Shown here: positions 54,759 through 63,689 of the stretch, piece after piece | Numbering within the stretch: position 1 is the first letter of the stretch | How the letters are laid out: the number at the start of each line of letters is the position of its first letter | Assembly (NCBI RefSeq): GCF_017656375.1 | Contig: NZ_JACDOB010000002.1 | Coordinates: 1-64,000, forward strand | Direction of reading: 5' to 3' | DNA from: Thermovirga sp. | GTDB lineage: Bacteria; Synergistota; Synergistia; Synergistales; Thermovirgaceae | DNA: 64,000 nucleotides | Translations under genes and position numbers: made by a program | The notes under the pieces: model-generated | What the model saw: only the letters and a program-made list of their open reading frames with translations | The model's database searches: none | Told to the model about the DNA's origin: nothing

Positions 54759-56705
54759 CTAGGCTAAATGTCTACTAATTACCTTTATCAATTTATCCGT
54801 GGACAACCCCATCATGTCTATCACTTCTTCAGCCGTCCCAGAGTCTCCATATCTATGAACCCCAAGTTTTACTAACTTGGACATACAACCTAATTCCACC
54901 ATCTTCTCAGAAACTATTGAACCAAGCCCACTACCACAATGATGATCTTCATAAGTAACCACTAACCCTGTCTTAGTGGCCTCATTTATAGTATGTTCGT
55001 CTATCTGCAACGGACAACTTACGTTGAAAACCTTGGCATAAATCCCCTTAGCCTTCAGTTTTTCCCAAGCCTCCACAGCTCTGTAAGCCATATGGCCACA
55101 ACACAAAATTGCCACGTCCGATCCATCACGCAGCAGGTCTGACTTCCCATATTCAAACACATAATCTTCATCATAATATGGGGTGCCATCTTCTTTGGTT
55201 ATAACCGGCACCTTGCTTCGTCCCATAGCCACACATATATTACCGTAAGTACCAATAGACCATCTCACTGCCCTGTCCGTCTGGTTAGGATCAGCAGGAA
55301 CGACCAACTTCCATCCAAACATATTTCTCAACAAACCAATATAATCTATGCACTGGTGGGTCTTCCCGTCCTCTCCTACATCAAGTCCCACATGGGTTAA
55401 AATCAACTTCAAGTTCGTCCCATTAATGTCATTCAACCTCTGCTGGTTGTAAACCTCTGACAGACCAAAAACGCCAAAATCAGCCCAAATACTTATAACA
55501 CCACTGCAAGAGGCAGCACCAGCGACTGTCGCCGTCGCATGCTCTTGGATTCCCATCTCAAAGAACCATTCTGGACAACTTTTCGCAAAATCCCCAACCT
55601 TTACGGAGCCGGCCAGATCACAATCAAAAACCAAAATTGGAGTTTTACCTGCAATACCGTAATTAGCAGCTCCTATATCCACTAGAGCTTTACCAAAAGC
55701 CGATCTACAATCTGTTTTTATGTCTGGAAGATATATTCTAGGGGTTCCAACATCCACAACAACTTTATCTTCCCTGGATACTTTAGCAATTTCTTTGCTA
55801 GCATCCGAAGCCCTGTAGGTTTTCGCCTGAACTAATAATTCTGAAGATCCGCCCAGCTCAGCTACGGCCTTTTCATATTCTTCATCAGAAGCAGCCTTTC
55901 CATGATAGGCAGGGGTTCCCTCCATAAAGGAAATACCTTTCCCCATAATGGTTCTACATAAAACTACAGAAGGTTTACCATCTTCCATAGCTTGCCTCAA
56001 AGTTCTATAAAGAGAGGCAAAATCGTGCCCATCCGCTTCGTAAACAGACCAACCATCTGCAATCCAAAGCTCCTTAAGATTAAAAGGCATCACTTTTTCC
56101 AATCTACCTGATATTTGTATATCATTCCAGTCCACCAACACAGTTACATTGTCTAAACAGTTTTTAACAGCTACCCTACGGGCCTCTGCAACCTGCCCTT
56201 TGATTTGTTCTCCATCTCCCATTAGCACGAATACATGATTGTCCAACTTTTTCGCTCTCTGCGCCAATCCAAAACCAACACCGGCTGCCAACCCTTGCCC
56301 AAGGTTGCCACTGCTCCAATCTATACCAGAAACTTCCCTTTCAACATGGCCTGGAAAGGGGCTACCGGCTTTCCTGAAAAGCGCCATAGCCTGATTGGGA
56401 TCCAAAAAACCATAATATGATAGGACGGCATAAGCTGCGGGAGAGGTATGACCATGACTTATTACAACATGATCCCTTTCTATATTCTCTACATTTTGCG
56501 GTGTTAAATTAGCAAGACCATAGACAAGAAGATACATTTCCATACTGGATAAAGATCCACCTATATGACCGCTCTTTGCCGTTGTAGTCATAGTAAGGGC
56601 CCATAACCTGCATTTTTTTGCTGCTTTTTGCAGTTGTCTAATGAGGTCCTCACTAAGATCTTCCTCTTTATAATTACATAAAACTTCCTTGATATTCGGC
56701 TTCAT
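54759..56705 (-). CDS. tkt: Transketolase
   Basis: This thiamine-diphosphate enzyme moves two-carbon units between sugar phosphates, and so can supply sedoheptulose 7-phosphate for the heptose operon. The 648-residue single-chain form has G-H-I-G-G-S-L-S-S, the TPP motif G-D-G-E-Q-I-K-G-Q and later D-W-N-D-I-Q-I-S-G, the pyrimidine domain with M-G-I-Q-E-H-A-T-A, and a C-terminal transketolase domain. Substrate range is not certain. Confidence 0.9.
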   Translation of the reverse strand: MKPNIKEVLCNYKEEDLSEDLIRQLQKAAKKCRLWALTMTTTAKSGHIGGSLSSMEMYLLVYGLANLTPQNVENIERDHVVISHGHTSPAAYAVLSYYGFLDPNQAMALFRKAGSPFPGHVEREVSGIDWSSGNLGQGLAAGVGFGLAQRAKKLDNHVFVLMGDGEQIKGQVAEARRVAVKNCLDNVTVLVDWNDIQISGRLEKVMPFNLKELWIADGWSVYEADGHDFASLYRTLRQAMEDGKPSVVLCRTIMGKGISFMEGTPAYHGKAASDEEYEKAVAELGGSSELLVQAKTYRASDASKEIAKVSREDKVVVDVGTPRIYLPDIKTDCRSAFGKALVDIGAANYGIAGKTPILVFDCDLAGSVKVGDFAKSCPEWFFEMGIQEHATATVAGAASCSGVISIWADFGVFGLSEVYNQQRLNDINGTNLKLILTHVGLDVGEDGKTHQCIDYIGLLRNMFGWKLVVPADPNQTDRAVRWSIGTYGNICVAMGRSKVPVITKEDGTPYYDEDYVFEYGKSDLLRDGSDVAILCCGHMAYRAVEAWEKLKAKGIYAKVFNVSCPLQIDEHTINEATKTGLVVTYEDHHCGSGLGSIVSEKMVELGCMSKLVKLGVHRYGDSGTAEEVIDMMGLSTDKLIKVISRHLA

Positions 56706-56740
56706 TATTCAAACCACTCTCCTTTCATTCGAGCACTGAA

Positions 56741-56746
56741 ATTATA
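56741..56746 (-). promoter_or_regulatory. -10 element before transketolase
   Basis: TATAAT on the minus strand about 35 bases before the transketolase start; the -35 is weak. Confidence 0.4.
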
Positions 56747-56761
56747 CCCTCTAACGAGCAT

Positions 56762-56792
56762 AAAAAAAACGGCGGTCTTAAAAGACCGCCGC
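56762..56792 (-). terminator. Terminator after alanine dehydrogenase
   Basis: Stem CGGCGGTCTT / AAGACCGCCG (56770-56791), followed on the minus strand by eight Ts (56769-56762). It separates ald from the transketolase gene. Confidence 0.92.
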
Positions 56793-56810
56793 GCTACTTT
56801 CGATTGTTTA

Positions 56811-57926
56811 TTAAGCAAGCACTTCTTCCGCAGGAGTATAAGGCAATCCCCATGCATCAGCAACGCCCTTAAAGGTAACCTTGCCTTTGTACATATTCAA
56901 GCCCTTTAAGATAGCTGGATTCTCCTTACACGCAGCCTCCACACCTTTATTAGCCAATGGCAATCCATAACGGATCGTGTAATTGTTCAAGGCAAAACTG
57001 GCAGTTCTAGCATAAGCACCAGGCATGTTAGCCACACAATAATGGATCACTCCATCAACAACAAAAATTGGATCGCTATGAGTAGTAGCCTTAGAAGTCT
57101 CTGCACAACCACCTTGATCAATAGCCACATCAACTATGACCGATCCTGGTTTCATCATCTTCAGATGGTCCTTTTTAATAAGCTTCGGTGCCTTCGCTCC
57201 AGGAATAAGAACTGCTCCCACAGTAATATCTGCTTCCTGTAAGGCTTTCTCCAAGTTCACCTTATCGCTGTAAACTGGGAACACGTTGGCTGGCATTATA
57301 GTCTCAAGATACTCCAACCTATCTGGATTTATATCCAGGATAGTTACTTTACATCCTAAACCAGCAGCTACTTTCGCTGCGTTAGTTCCAACGGTTCCGC
57401 CCCCAACTATGGTCACATTTGCTGGCGCCACACCAGGCACGCCCGTGGGAAGCAACCCCTGACCACCGTAAGGCCTGGCAAGGTAATAAGCTCCCATCAG
57501 CACAGACATTCTTCCCGCTATCTCGCTCATGGGCTTGAGAAGAGGCAACGAGCCATTTGACTCAGTAACAGTCTCATAGGCTAGTGCTATTATCTTCTTT
57601 TCCATGCAAGCCTTGGTCAACTCTTCATCAGCAGCAAAGTGGAAGTAGGTATAAACAAGTTGTCCCTCTTTCATCCTGTCGTATTCCTCAGGAAGGGGCT
57701 CTTTAACCTTTACTATCATATCCGCTACGTTCCACACCTCATCGGCCGTATCCAATATTTTGGCACCGGCTGCTACATACTCTTCATCGGTAATTCCAGA
57801 ACCTAGTCCTGCACCTTTCTGAATAAACACCTCATGGCCTGCTGCCACATAAGCGTGCACAGCGGCTGGTATCAACCCAACCCTATATTCGTGGTTCTTG
57901 ACTTCCTTGGGACACCCTATCTTCAT
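56811..57926 (-). CDS. ald: Alanine dehydrogenase
   Basis: This enzyme oxidises L-alanine to pyruvate and ammonia with NAD. The 371-residue protein has the N-terminal K-E-V-K-N-H-E-Y-R-V-G, K-E-P-L-P-E-E, the Rossmann G-G-G-T-V-G-T-N-A-A-K, and V-D-V-A-I-D-Q-G-G. It is full length, has its own promoter and terminator, and lies downstream of alr and the alanine symporter. Confidence 0.97.
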   Translation of the reverse strand: MKIGCPKEVKNHEYRVGLIPAAVHAYVAAGHEVFIQKGAGLGSGITDEEYVAAGAKILDTADEVWNVADMIVKVKEPLPEEYDRMKEGQLVYTYFHFAADEELTKACMEKKIIALAYETVTESNGSLPLLKPMSEIAGRMSVLMGAYYLARPYGGQGLLPTGVPGVAPANVTIVGGGTVGTNAAKVAAGLGCKVTILDINPDRLEYLETIMPANVFPVYSDKVNLEKALQEADITVGAVLIPGAKAPKLIKKDHLKMMKPGSVIVDVAIDQGGCAETSKATTHSDPIFVVDGVIHYCVANMPGAYARTASFALNNYTIRYGLPLANKGVEAACKENPAILKGLNMYKGKVTFKGVADAWGLPYTPAEEVLA

Positions 57927-57977
57927 TTAAGCTACGCCTCCTCTTTAGCTTGATAAATTACGCTAGCCGCAATGTAT

Positions 57978-58006
57978 ATTGTATATCTTCCTATTAAAAC
58001 CTTCAA
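57978..58006 (-). promoter_or_regulatory. Promoter of ald
   Basis: Minus-strand TTGAAG (58006-58001) and TACAAT (57983-57978), spacer 17, about 50 bases before the ald ATG, which is preceded by AGAGGAGG. Confidence 0.6.
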
Positions 58007-58047
58007 CCCCCTAGTGCCTTTATTTTATGTCCTATATTAGGTCAAAT

Positions 58048-59163
58048 CTAAACGTAAATTCTGGGAACCCTCGGGGTAAATAGGTTCGGTATTTCGTAGT
58101 TTATAGTACCTAAATGTTTCGCCATCTCCTCGGGGGTTATTTCCTCGTCACTTTGTTGACCTATCAAAACAACTTCATCTCCTACTTTAACGTCTGGTAT
58201 GTGAGTAACATCAACCATAGTTTGATCCATACAGATACTACCCAATATCGGGGCTCTCTTACCCTTTATTAGCACTTCGGCTTTCATGGAAAAACTCCTA
58301 GCATATCCATCATGATACCCAATAGGCAAAATTGCTATCCTATCGTTTCCCCTCGTCATATATCTCAAGCCGTAGCTTATTCCGCTACCTTGAGGCAAAG
58401 TCCTGACACAGGCTACCTCTGTAACAACTTTAAAGACTCTCTTCAATTCTATTTCTTTCCGGCACCATTCAGAAGGCCACATGCCATATAAAATAATTCC
58501 CGGCCGAACAGCATCCATATGCATTTGAGGGAAATTCAGAGTACCTGCACTATTGCAGCAATGTCTAATTCTAAATCGTACGTTTTTTGTCCTTAAAACA
58601 TCAAGCACATCGCAAAAACGCCTAAATTGCAGCTGGGTGTATTCTCTGTTACGCTCATCAGCCGTAGCAAAGTGGGTAAAAATACCCTCAAGTTCAAGGC
58701 CCTTCATCGAGAGAAGTTTTTCTACCACATCCGGAACCTCTTCGGGCAAGAAACCAATACGACCCATGCCCGTATCTACCTTAAGGTGAACCCTGGCCAC
58801 CTTTCCCAAGTCAATGGCCACCTTGCTGAGGGTTTCAGCAAAAGAAAGGTCTGTGATCGTTGCCGCTATATCTTTCTGCACATATTCCTCAGCTGCTATT
58901 ATAGGAGATGGGCCTAAGACCAAAAGGGGGACAGAAATTCCTTTCTCTCTGAGAGTAATAGCCTCATCAGGAATCGCAACGGCCAACCTGGAACATCCTG
59001 CATCAACAAGTGTCCTTGCAACCTCGAGCATCCCCATACCATAACCGTTAGCCTTGACAACACCAATAACTTGAGATTGCTCTTTTACCAGCCCCTTCAC
59101 CTGAAGAAAATTGTGCTTCAGGTTCTCAAGGTCAACCTCCATCCTCGTTGGACGAAAATTCAA
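58048..59163 (-). CDS. alr: Alanine racemase
   Basis: This PLP enzyme interconverts L- and D-alanine, for cell-wall synthesis and, here, possibly for catabolism of D-alanine. The 371-residue protein has the PLP lysine K37 in V-V-K-A-N-G-Y-G-M-G, and the catalytic tyrosine region G-S-G-I-S-Y-G-L-R-Y. The TTG start at 59163 follows AGGGGG. Confidence 0.96.
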   Translation of the reverse strand: MNFRPTRMEVDLENLKHNFLQVKGLVKEQSQVIGVVKANGYGMGMLEVARTLVDAGCSRLAVAIPDEAITLREKGISVPLLVLGPSPIIAAEEYVQKDIAATITDLSFAETLSKVAIDLGKVARVHLKVDTGMGRIGFLPEEVPDVVEKLLSMKGLELEGIFTHFATADERNREYTQLQFRRFCDVLDVLRTKNVRFRIRHCCNSAGTLNFPQMHMDAVRPGIILYGMWPSEWCRKEIELKRVFKVVTEVACVRTLPQGSGISYGLRYMTRGNDRIAILPIGYHDGYARSFSMKAEVLIKGKRAPILGSICMDQTMVDVTHIPDVKVGDEVVLIGQQSDEEITPEEMAKHLGTINYEIPNLFTPRVPRIYV

Positions 59164-59188
59164 AGTTATCGCCCCCTAAAACTAATAT

Positions 59189-59221
59189 TTGCGGGGGATA
59201 CAATTACCTTATCCCCCGCAA
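59189..59221. repeat. Stable hairpin between the symporter and alr
   Basis: A perfect 12-bp inverted repeat (59189-59200 and 59210-59221) with a nine-base loop. The minus-strand tail is AATATTAGTTTT, not a strong U-run, so it may be a weak terminator or an mRNA-stabilising hairpin controlling the ratio of symporter to racemase. Confidence 0.6.
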
Positions 59222-59249
59222 CGCTCAAACTATTTCACTCGCACTATAC

Positions 59250-60626
59250 CTACTTGATTAACCCTTCTTTCCTCTTTGTATCAAAATCTTTGACTAGCTT
59301 GCGCATTTCGTTGGACAGCCACAGTAGCGCTATCAGGTTAGGGGCCGCCATTAACCCATTCATGGTATCAGACAAATTCCATATGTTCGACAGGAATTTA
59401 CCGCCGCCACCCCAAGCACCCACTACAACTACCAAGATCCAGAGAGCTTTATATATTGGGGTTATCTTCAGACCAAAGATATATGTTGCTCCAGTTTCAC
59501 CATACCAGTACCATCCCAAAATGGTCGAGAAAGCGAACATAGCCAAACCGGCAGACAAAATCATAACCCCGCCCCTACCTAAAACAGATTGGAAGGCCGT
59601 CAAAGTTAGCTGGGCTCCAGTAAGTTCTGGCGATCCCGTAAGGGTACCGGTCGCCAAAATGCTTATACCTGTTATGGAGCACACAACTATCGTATCAGTG
59701 AAAACTTCAAAAAGCCCATAGCAACCCTGCCTTATAGGGTGATCCACAATGGCAGTAGCATGTACCATAGGGGCAGAGCCCAATCCTGCCTCATTGGAGA
59801 AAACACCTCTGGCCACTCCCTTGGTCAAAGCCATTTTCACAGACCACCCTGCTATTGCACCAGGCATAGCCATAGGATCATTAAACGCATATTTCACCGC
59901 CTGTCCTATTGCGGCAGGAACCATGTCTAAATGCATAAATACTACGATAAGTCCACCTATAATGTAAAAGATAGCCATAAAAGGAACTAAATAGGTCGTA
60001 ACATCCGAAATTCTCTTCAATCCACCCAATATAACCAATGCAACCAAAACTGCTACGACAACACCAGATAGCCAGTGAGGAATCCCATACCCCAAATATA
60101 GGGCCTCTGCTGTTGAATTTGCCTGTATGGCATTTCCAATGCCAAAGGCAGCAAAAGTCGTGAAAAAGGCAAACAGCCACGCAAGCCATTTTTGTCCAAG
60201 TCCCTTTTCCATAACGTACATAGTGCCACCACGCCAGTTGCCTGCAGCGTCTTTTTCTCTGAATCGCACAGCAAGGGCTACTTCCGTCATTTTGGTAGTC
60301 ATCCCAAATACAGCAGTGACCCACATCCAGAAAAGAGCACCCGGACCTCCTAAATGCAGTGCTGTGGCAACCCCTGCTACATTTCCGGAACCAACAGTAG
60401 AAGCCAAGGCTGTAGCCAAAGCGCCAAAAGAAGAAATAGTTCCTTCCCCTTCGGCCTTTTTGCCCAGCTTGCCTAGCACTTCTTTGAACATAAACCCAAA
60501 ATATCTAACCTGAGGAAAACCTAAAATAATGGTAAGGTATATACCTGTTCCTACCAGTAAAGCCAACATAGGTGGTCCCCAAACAAACCCATTGACTATG
60601 CCGTTAATCCTCATTAAGGCTTCCAA
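59250..60626 (-). CDS. Alanine/glycine:cation symporter (AGCS family)
   Basis: This 458-residue inner-membrane protein has about 10-11 helices and AGCS motifs: S-S-F-G-A-L-A-T-A-L-A-S-T-V-G-S-G-N, G-P-G-A-L-F-W-M-W, and F-S-N-E-A-G-L-G-S-A-P. It imports alanine or glycine with sodium or protons. The TTG start follows GGAGGG. Its place upstream of alr and ald and downstream of the glycine reductase genes fits uptake of substrate for both. Confidence 0.94.
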   Translation of the reverse strand: MEALMRINGIVNGFVWGPPMLALLVGTGIYLTIILGFPQVRYFGFMFKEVLGKLGKKAEGEGTISSFGALATALASTVGSGNVAGVATALHLGGPGALFWMWVTAVFGMTTKMTEVALAVRFREKDAAGNWRGGTMYVMEKGLGQKWLAWLFAFFTTFAAFGIGNAIQANSTAEALYLGYGIPHWLSGVVVAVLVALVILGGLKRISDVTTYLVPFMAIFYIIGGLIVVFMHLDMVPAAIGQAVKYAFNDPMAMPGAIAGWSVKMALTKGVARGVFSNEAGLGSAPMVHATAIVDHPIRQGCYGLFEVFTDTIVVCSITGISILATGTLTGSPELTGAQLTLTAFQSVLGRGGVMILSAGLAMFAFSTILGWYWYGETGATYIFGLKITPIYKALWILVVVVGAWGGGGKFLSNIWNLSDTMNGLMAAPNLIALLWLSNEMRKLVKDFDTKRKEGLIK

Positions 60627-60744
60627 CTAAAATCCCTCCTTCTAGCTTCTCTACCCATACAACTCCTCCTAACTGCTCACCCTTATAACCTTCCATACAC
60701 GAAACTCCCTTCTCTCACCCCCCTTCACAAATAATCTTTACTTA

Positions 60745-60750
60745 ATTATA
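60745..60750 (-). promoter_or_regulatory. Candidate -10 element of the symporter gene
   Basis: TATAAT on the minus strand (60750-60745), about 120 bases before the start; no clear -35. The 287-base gap 60627-60913 otherwise contains only this and the hairpin below. Confidence 0.4.
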
Positions 60751-60798
60751 ACACGTCACTCAGGAATAGTTCCTTCCTTTGTTCCAAACAGAAACACA

Positions 60799-60867
60799 AA
60801 AAGAGGTATTATCCCTTTTCGCGAACTAACATATACTCTACGAAACATCAGGGACAACACCTCTTTT
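60799..60867 (-). terminator. Long hairpin after grdD
   Basis: Arms 60799-60816 and 60850-60867 pair over 18 bases (two G-U pairs on the minus-strand RNA) with a 33-base loop. It lies 46 bases past the grdD stop; the tail (TTTTGTGTTT) is moderately U-rich. Likely the end of the grd operon. Confidence 0.6.
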
Positions 60868-60913
60868 CGAGTTTTAGTTTTTTCTTTCTAAAACACTCTA
60901 CTTTAGAAACTAT

Positions 60914-62068
60914 TTATATATAACCCTTCTCCTTAAGCACCTCAGAAGCCCTAACCAATTTTGCTGCAGGTACTTTAACCACTGGACCAGTACATCCCAT
61001 TGCAGATTCAGCATAAATTCCGTTTTTCCACAGCTCCTTGACTGCCCCCTCTATGGACAATACATCTATGCCATGAATCTCTTCTTCCGTAGGCTCTGCT
61101 GGCGGAGCTGTTACATCCTCTTCCTTTGCGGCTGAAGTGCTATGGCGCAGAGAATCCAGTACCGACGAAAGCCCAGCTTTCTCAGCTAACTTCAACTCCT
61201 GGCCTAATACATCCTGAAGGCTGCCCCTAGTTGCATCTGCCGTAAACTCTATGGCATTGGCTATAACTGGGGCACCTGAAGCCCTAGAGATTATAGAGAC
61301 TATGTAGGGCCACCCTTTCCCTATTGAAGGGCCATATCCCCAGCCTACAGCTTCATAGTTACCTCCTGTGGTGAAGGCCGAAAAAAGCTTGATCAAAACG
61401 TTACCCGTAAGGGTATCGGTAACACAAACATCAACGGCGCCAGCAAGAAGATCGTTTCCCCTTAAGATCGCTCCACCGTCCTTACGTATGCTCTCTCCGA
61501 ACTTCAATGGATATCCTTTTTCTACTAACTCAGACAGTTTTCTGTAGACCACCTGGGCACCTTCAATGTTCAAAATTCCGATCTTGGGCTCCTTAATTCC
61601 TACAGCCTTTGCCACAGCGCTACCATATATGGCGTTGAGCACCATGGCCTCCAATCTAGAAGTAGAGCTCGTGCCTGTAGTGGATGCAATAAACATTGCC
61701 TTACCTCTTCCTGGGGTTACTACTCTCCCTATAGTAGTAACTCCCAAGGGGAACGGGTAATGTAAAGCCACTGCCCCATCTATAGTTCCAGATTTCAAAG
61801 CATCTTCCATAGCTTTCGCTATTTCATTTTCATCCCTTGAGGTCTCAATCCACTCAAAGCCATGGTCCTCCTTTGGCTTAGGGCCTATCATTACAACCTC
61901 CACACTTTTGTTTCTAGATCTAGCTAGACAGGCCCCTTCCAGCAGCTCTCCATCACCATGCTCACTACCTGAAGCCATAAGTCCAACTTTTATAGGCTTT
62001 TCTCCATAGCGAGCCTTCTGCACAATTACAGAAAGTTCTTCTCCTATAATTTTCTTTAAATTATCCAT
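60914..62068 (-). CDS. grdD: Glycine/sarcosine/betaine reductase protein C, alpha subunit
   Basis: GrdD with GrdC converts the carboxymethyl-selenoether on protein A to acetyl phosphate. The ~384-residue protein resembles PlsX/phosphotransacetylase-like enzymes, with S-G-S-E-H-G-D-G-E-L-L-E-G-A and, near the C-terminus, the thioester-forming cysteine in A-M-G-C-T-G-P-V-V. ATG 62068 follows GAGGAG. It lies 15 bases after grdC. Confidence 0.94.
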   Translation of the reverse strand: MDNLKKIIGEELSVIVQKARYGEKPIKVGLMASGSEHGDGELLEGACLARSRNKSVEVVMIGPKPKEDHGFEWIETSRDENEIAKAMEDALKSGTIDGAVALHYPFPLGVTTIGRVVTPGRGKAMFIASTTGTSSTSRLEAMVLNAIYGSAVAKAVGIKEPKIGILNIEGAQVVYRKLSELVEKGYPLKFGESIRKDGGAILRGNDLLAGAVDVCVTDTLTGNVLIKLFSAFTTGGNYEAVGWGYGPSIGKGWPYIVSIISRASGAPVIANAIEFTADATRGSLQDVLGQELKLAEKAGLSSVLDSLRHSTSAAKEEDVTAPPAEPTEEEIHGIDVLSIEGAVKELWKNGIYAESAMGCTGPVVKVPAAKLVRASEVLKEKGYI

Positions 62069-62083
62069 AAAAAACACTCCTCA

Positions 62084-63622
62084 TTATTGCTGTTTCTTAA
62101 GGTCTTCTGCCAATCCTTGCAGGACATCCAAAACAGCCTCTCTTATTTCTTCTCTTGTAAGAGCTGCCTTTTCTTCTTCTTTCTGGCCCGGCTCAATAAT
62201 AAAAGATGCCCCATCAGAAAGGTTTGTAAGTCTCGCCAGGAACAAGCTGCCCTTACCTATAATCATTGCTCGTTTCATCTCATTGGCCTTTATTGCATCA
62301 CAAGCATGCCCGATAAATGGAACCCCTGAAGGAATGTGTCCCTGTGTGTGGGCAAAGCCAGGAATACCCTTGTTTTTAACAAATTCGTTCATAGCACTCT
62401 TCTCCAAGCGCCCTTTCATAACAGCAAGTGCAGCTATCATTTTAAAGTTGGCCAAAGGCACATCCCCGGCACCTGCAGGTAAGGTTATTTCCGGTATATG
62501 AAGTTCTGCTGCATATTTGTCTATATCGTTGAAATCCAAGCCCAGCTTCTGCAGGGGCTCCCATACTAAAGCACTTGTAATGGCCTGGGGTGAAGCTCCA
62601 GCTGCAACGGAGTGTTTGCCTAGGGCATCCAACCTAATCACTGGATTTTCTCCGTCCGAGGGGCCAAGAAGAACAGCAAAGCCTCCAAGACAGTCCTCAA
62701 GAGCTGGCATATCTTTTTTAATATGATCTCTACTGTTCATAAAAAGTTTAGGAACAGCTCCCCCAGCCAAAACTACAACGTTTTTTCTAGCACCAGATGC
62801 CACCTGGCATGCTCCTGCTATAACTGCGTTTACCGGGCCAGCACAAAAACTTCTCACATCACATCCAGAAGCATTGACACATCCAGCTATCTCCGCAACG
62901 GCCTTAGCAAAATTGCCGCCACCTCTCTGGTTAGCGTCTCCTGCAGCTTCCTCAGAACATTCTACAACGTAATCAATTTCTTCAGGTTTGATACCAGCGT
63001 TTTTCATCAAATGAAGCAAAGAAAGCACTCCACCTGCTTTGCAAGCTATATTTTCTAAAAGCACGTAAGATGACAGGCATTCATCAGTCTCGTGCCCTCT
63101 TCTGCAACATCCAACAACCCTTTCGCCAAGATACAGAGGAAGTGCTTCGTTTTCGTTGACCTCCTTCATTATTTCTTCCTGAGGATGACCTGCTTCAAGT
63201 CTCTTCAATTGGGATTCGTTCAAAAGGGAATGACCTTCCAATTTGCTTTTTATTTCAGAAGCAAAGATCTCTTCCAACCAGATTATGTCAAAGACATCAC
63301 ATATATCCATAAGCCCAATAAATTCATCTTCGGGCATGATTTCCCCGTATTTACCGAAGCGATCACAACTTTTCAATCTATTTTCATACATAGGGCTTGG
63401 CTGCTGCTCCAATTCTGCTAGGGTTATTCCTCCTATATAGGCCTGATTAGGAGCATAAGCACAAGCTTCCTTGTAGCTCTGCATTTTATTTTTTAGATTT
63501 TTGATAAATTCCGTCTCGCCTCTTAAAAGTCTCTCTGTAAACGGAGTATTACCGTAGTGAAAAGCAATGTTTGGAACATGATTCAGACAGTAAGAATAGC
63601 CCTTTATTGATGCTTTAGCCAT
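62084..63622 (-). CDS. grdC: Glycine/sarcosine/betaine reductase protein C, beta subunit
   Basis: This 512-residue subunit of protein C has a FabH-like thiolase fold: N-Q-A-Y-I-G-G-I-T-L-A near residue 60, C-E-V-like G-C-D-V-R-S-F-C-A-G-P-V, and a late G-H-I-P-S-G-V-P-F-I-G-H. It works with GrdD in releasing acetyl phosphate from the protein A selenoether. Start ATG follows AGGAGGA. Confidence 0.94.
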   Translation of the reverse strand: MAKASIKGYSYCLNHVPNIAFHYGNTPFTERLLRGETEFIKNLKNKMQSYKEACAYAPNQAYIGGITLAELEQQPSPMYENRLKSCDRFGKYGEIMPEDEFIGLMDICDVFDIIWLEEIFASEIKSKLEGHSLLNESQLKRLEAGHPQEEIMKEVNENEALPLYLGERVVGCCRRGHETDECLSSYVLLENIACKAGGVLSLLHLMKNAGIKPEEIDYVVECSEEAAGDANQRGGGNFAKAVAEIAGCVNASGCDVRSFCAGPVNAVIAGACQVASGARKNVVVLAGGAVPKLFMNSRDHIKKDMPALEDCLGGFAVLLGPSDGENPVIRLDALGKHSVAAGASPQAITSALVWEPLQKLGLDFNDIDKYAAELHIPEITLPAGAGDVPLANFKMIAALAVMKGRLEKSAMNEFVKNKGIPGFAHTQGHIPSGVPFIGHACDAIKANEMKRAMIIGKGSLFLARLTNLSDGASFIIEPGQKEEEKAALTREEIREAVLDVLQGLAEDLKKQQ

Positions 63623-63639
63623 TTTTGTTTCCTCCTCCT

Positions 63640-63682
63640 AAAAAGGTAAGGGGAAAGACACGTCGCGCCTCTCCCCTTACCT
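63640..63682 (-). terminator. Attenuator-like terminator between grdB and grdC
   Basis: Inverted repeat AGGTAAGGGGA / TCCCCTTACCT (63644-63654 and 63672-63682), 17-base loop, followed on the minus strand by TTTTT and then the grdC ribosome-binding site. It probably lowers grdC-grdD expression relative to grdB. Confidence 0.75.
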
Positions 63683-63689
63683 AGTATTA

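Noticed and set aside
59881-60324. 147-residue open frame on the minus strand inside the alanine symporter gene
   Set aside because: Out-of-frame shadow, rich in Cys and Trp, of the AGCS transporter.
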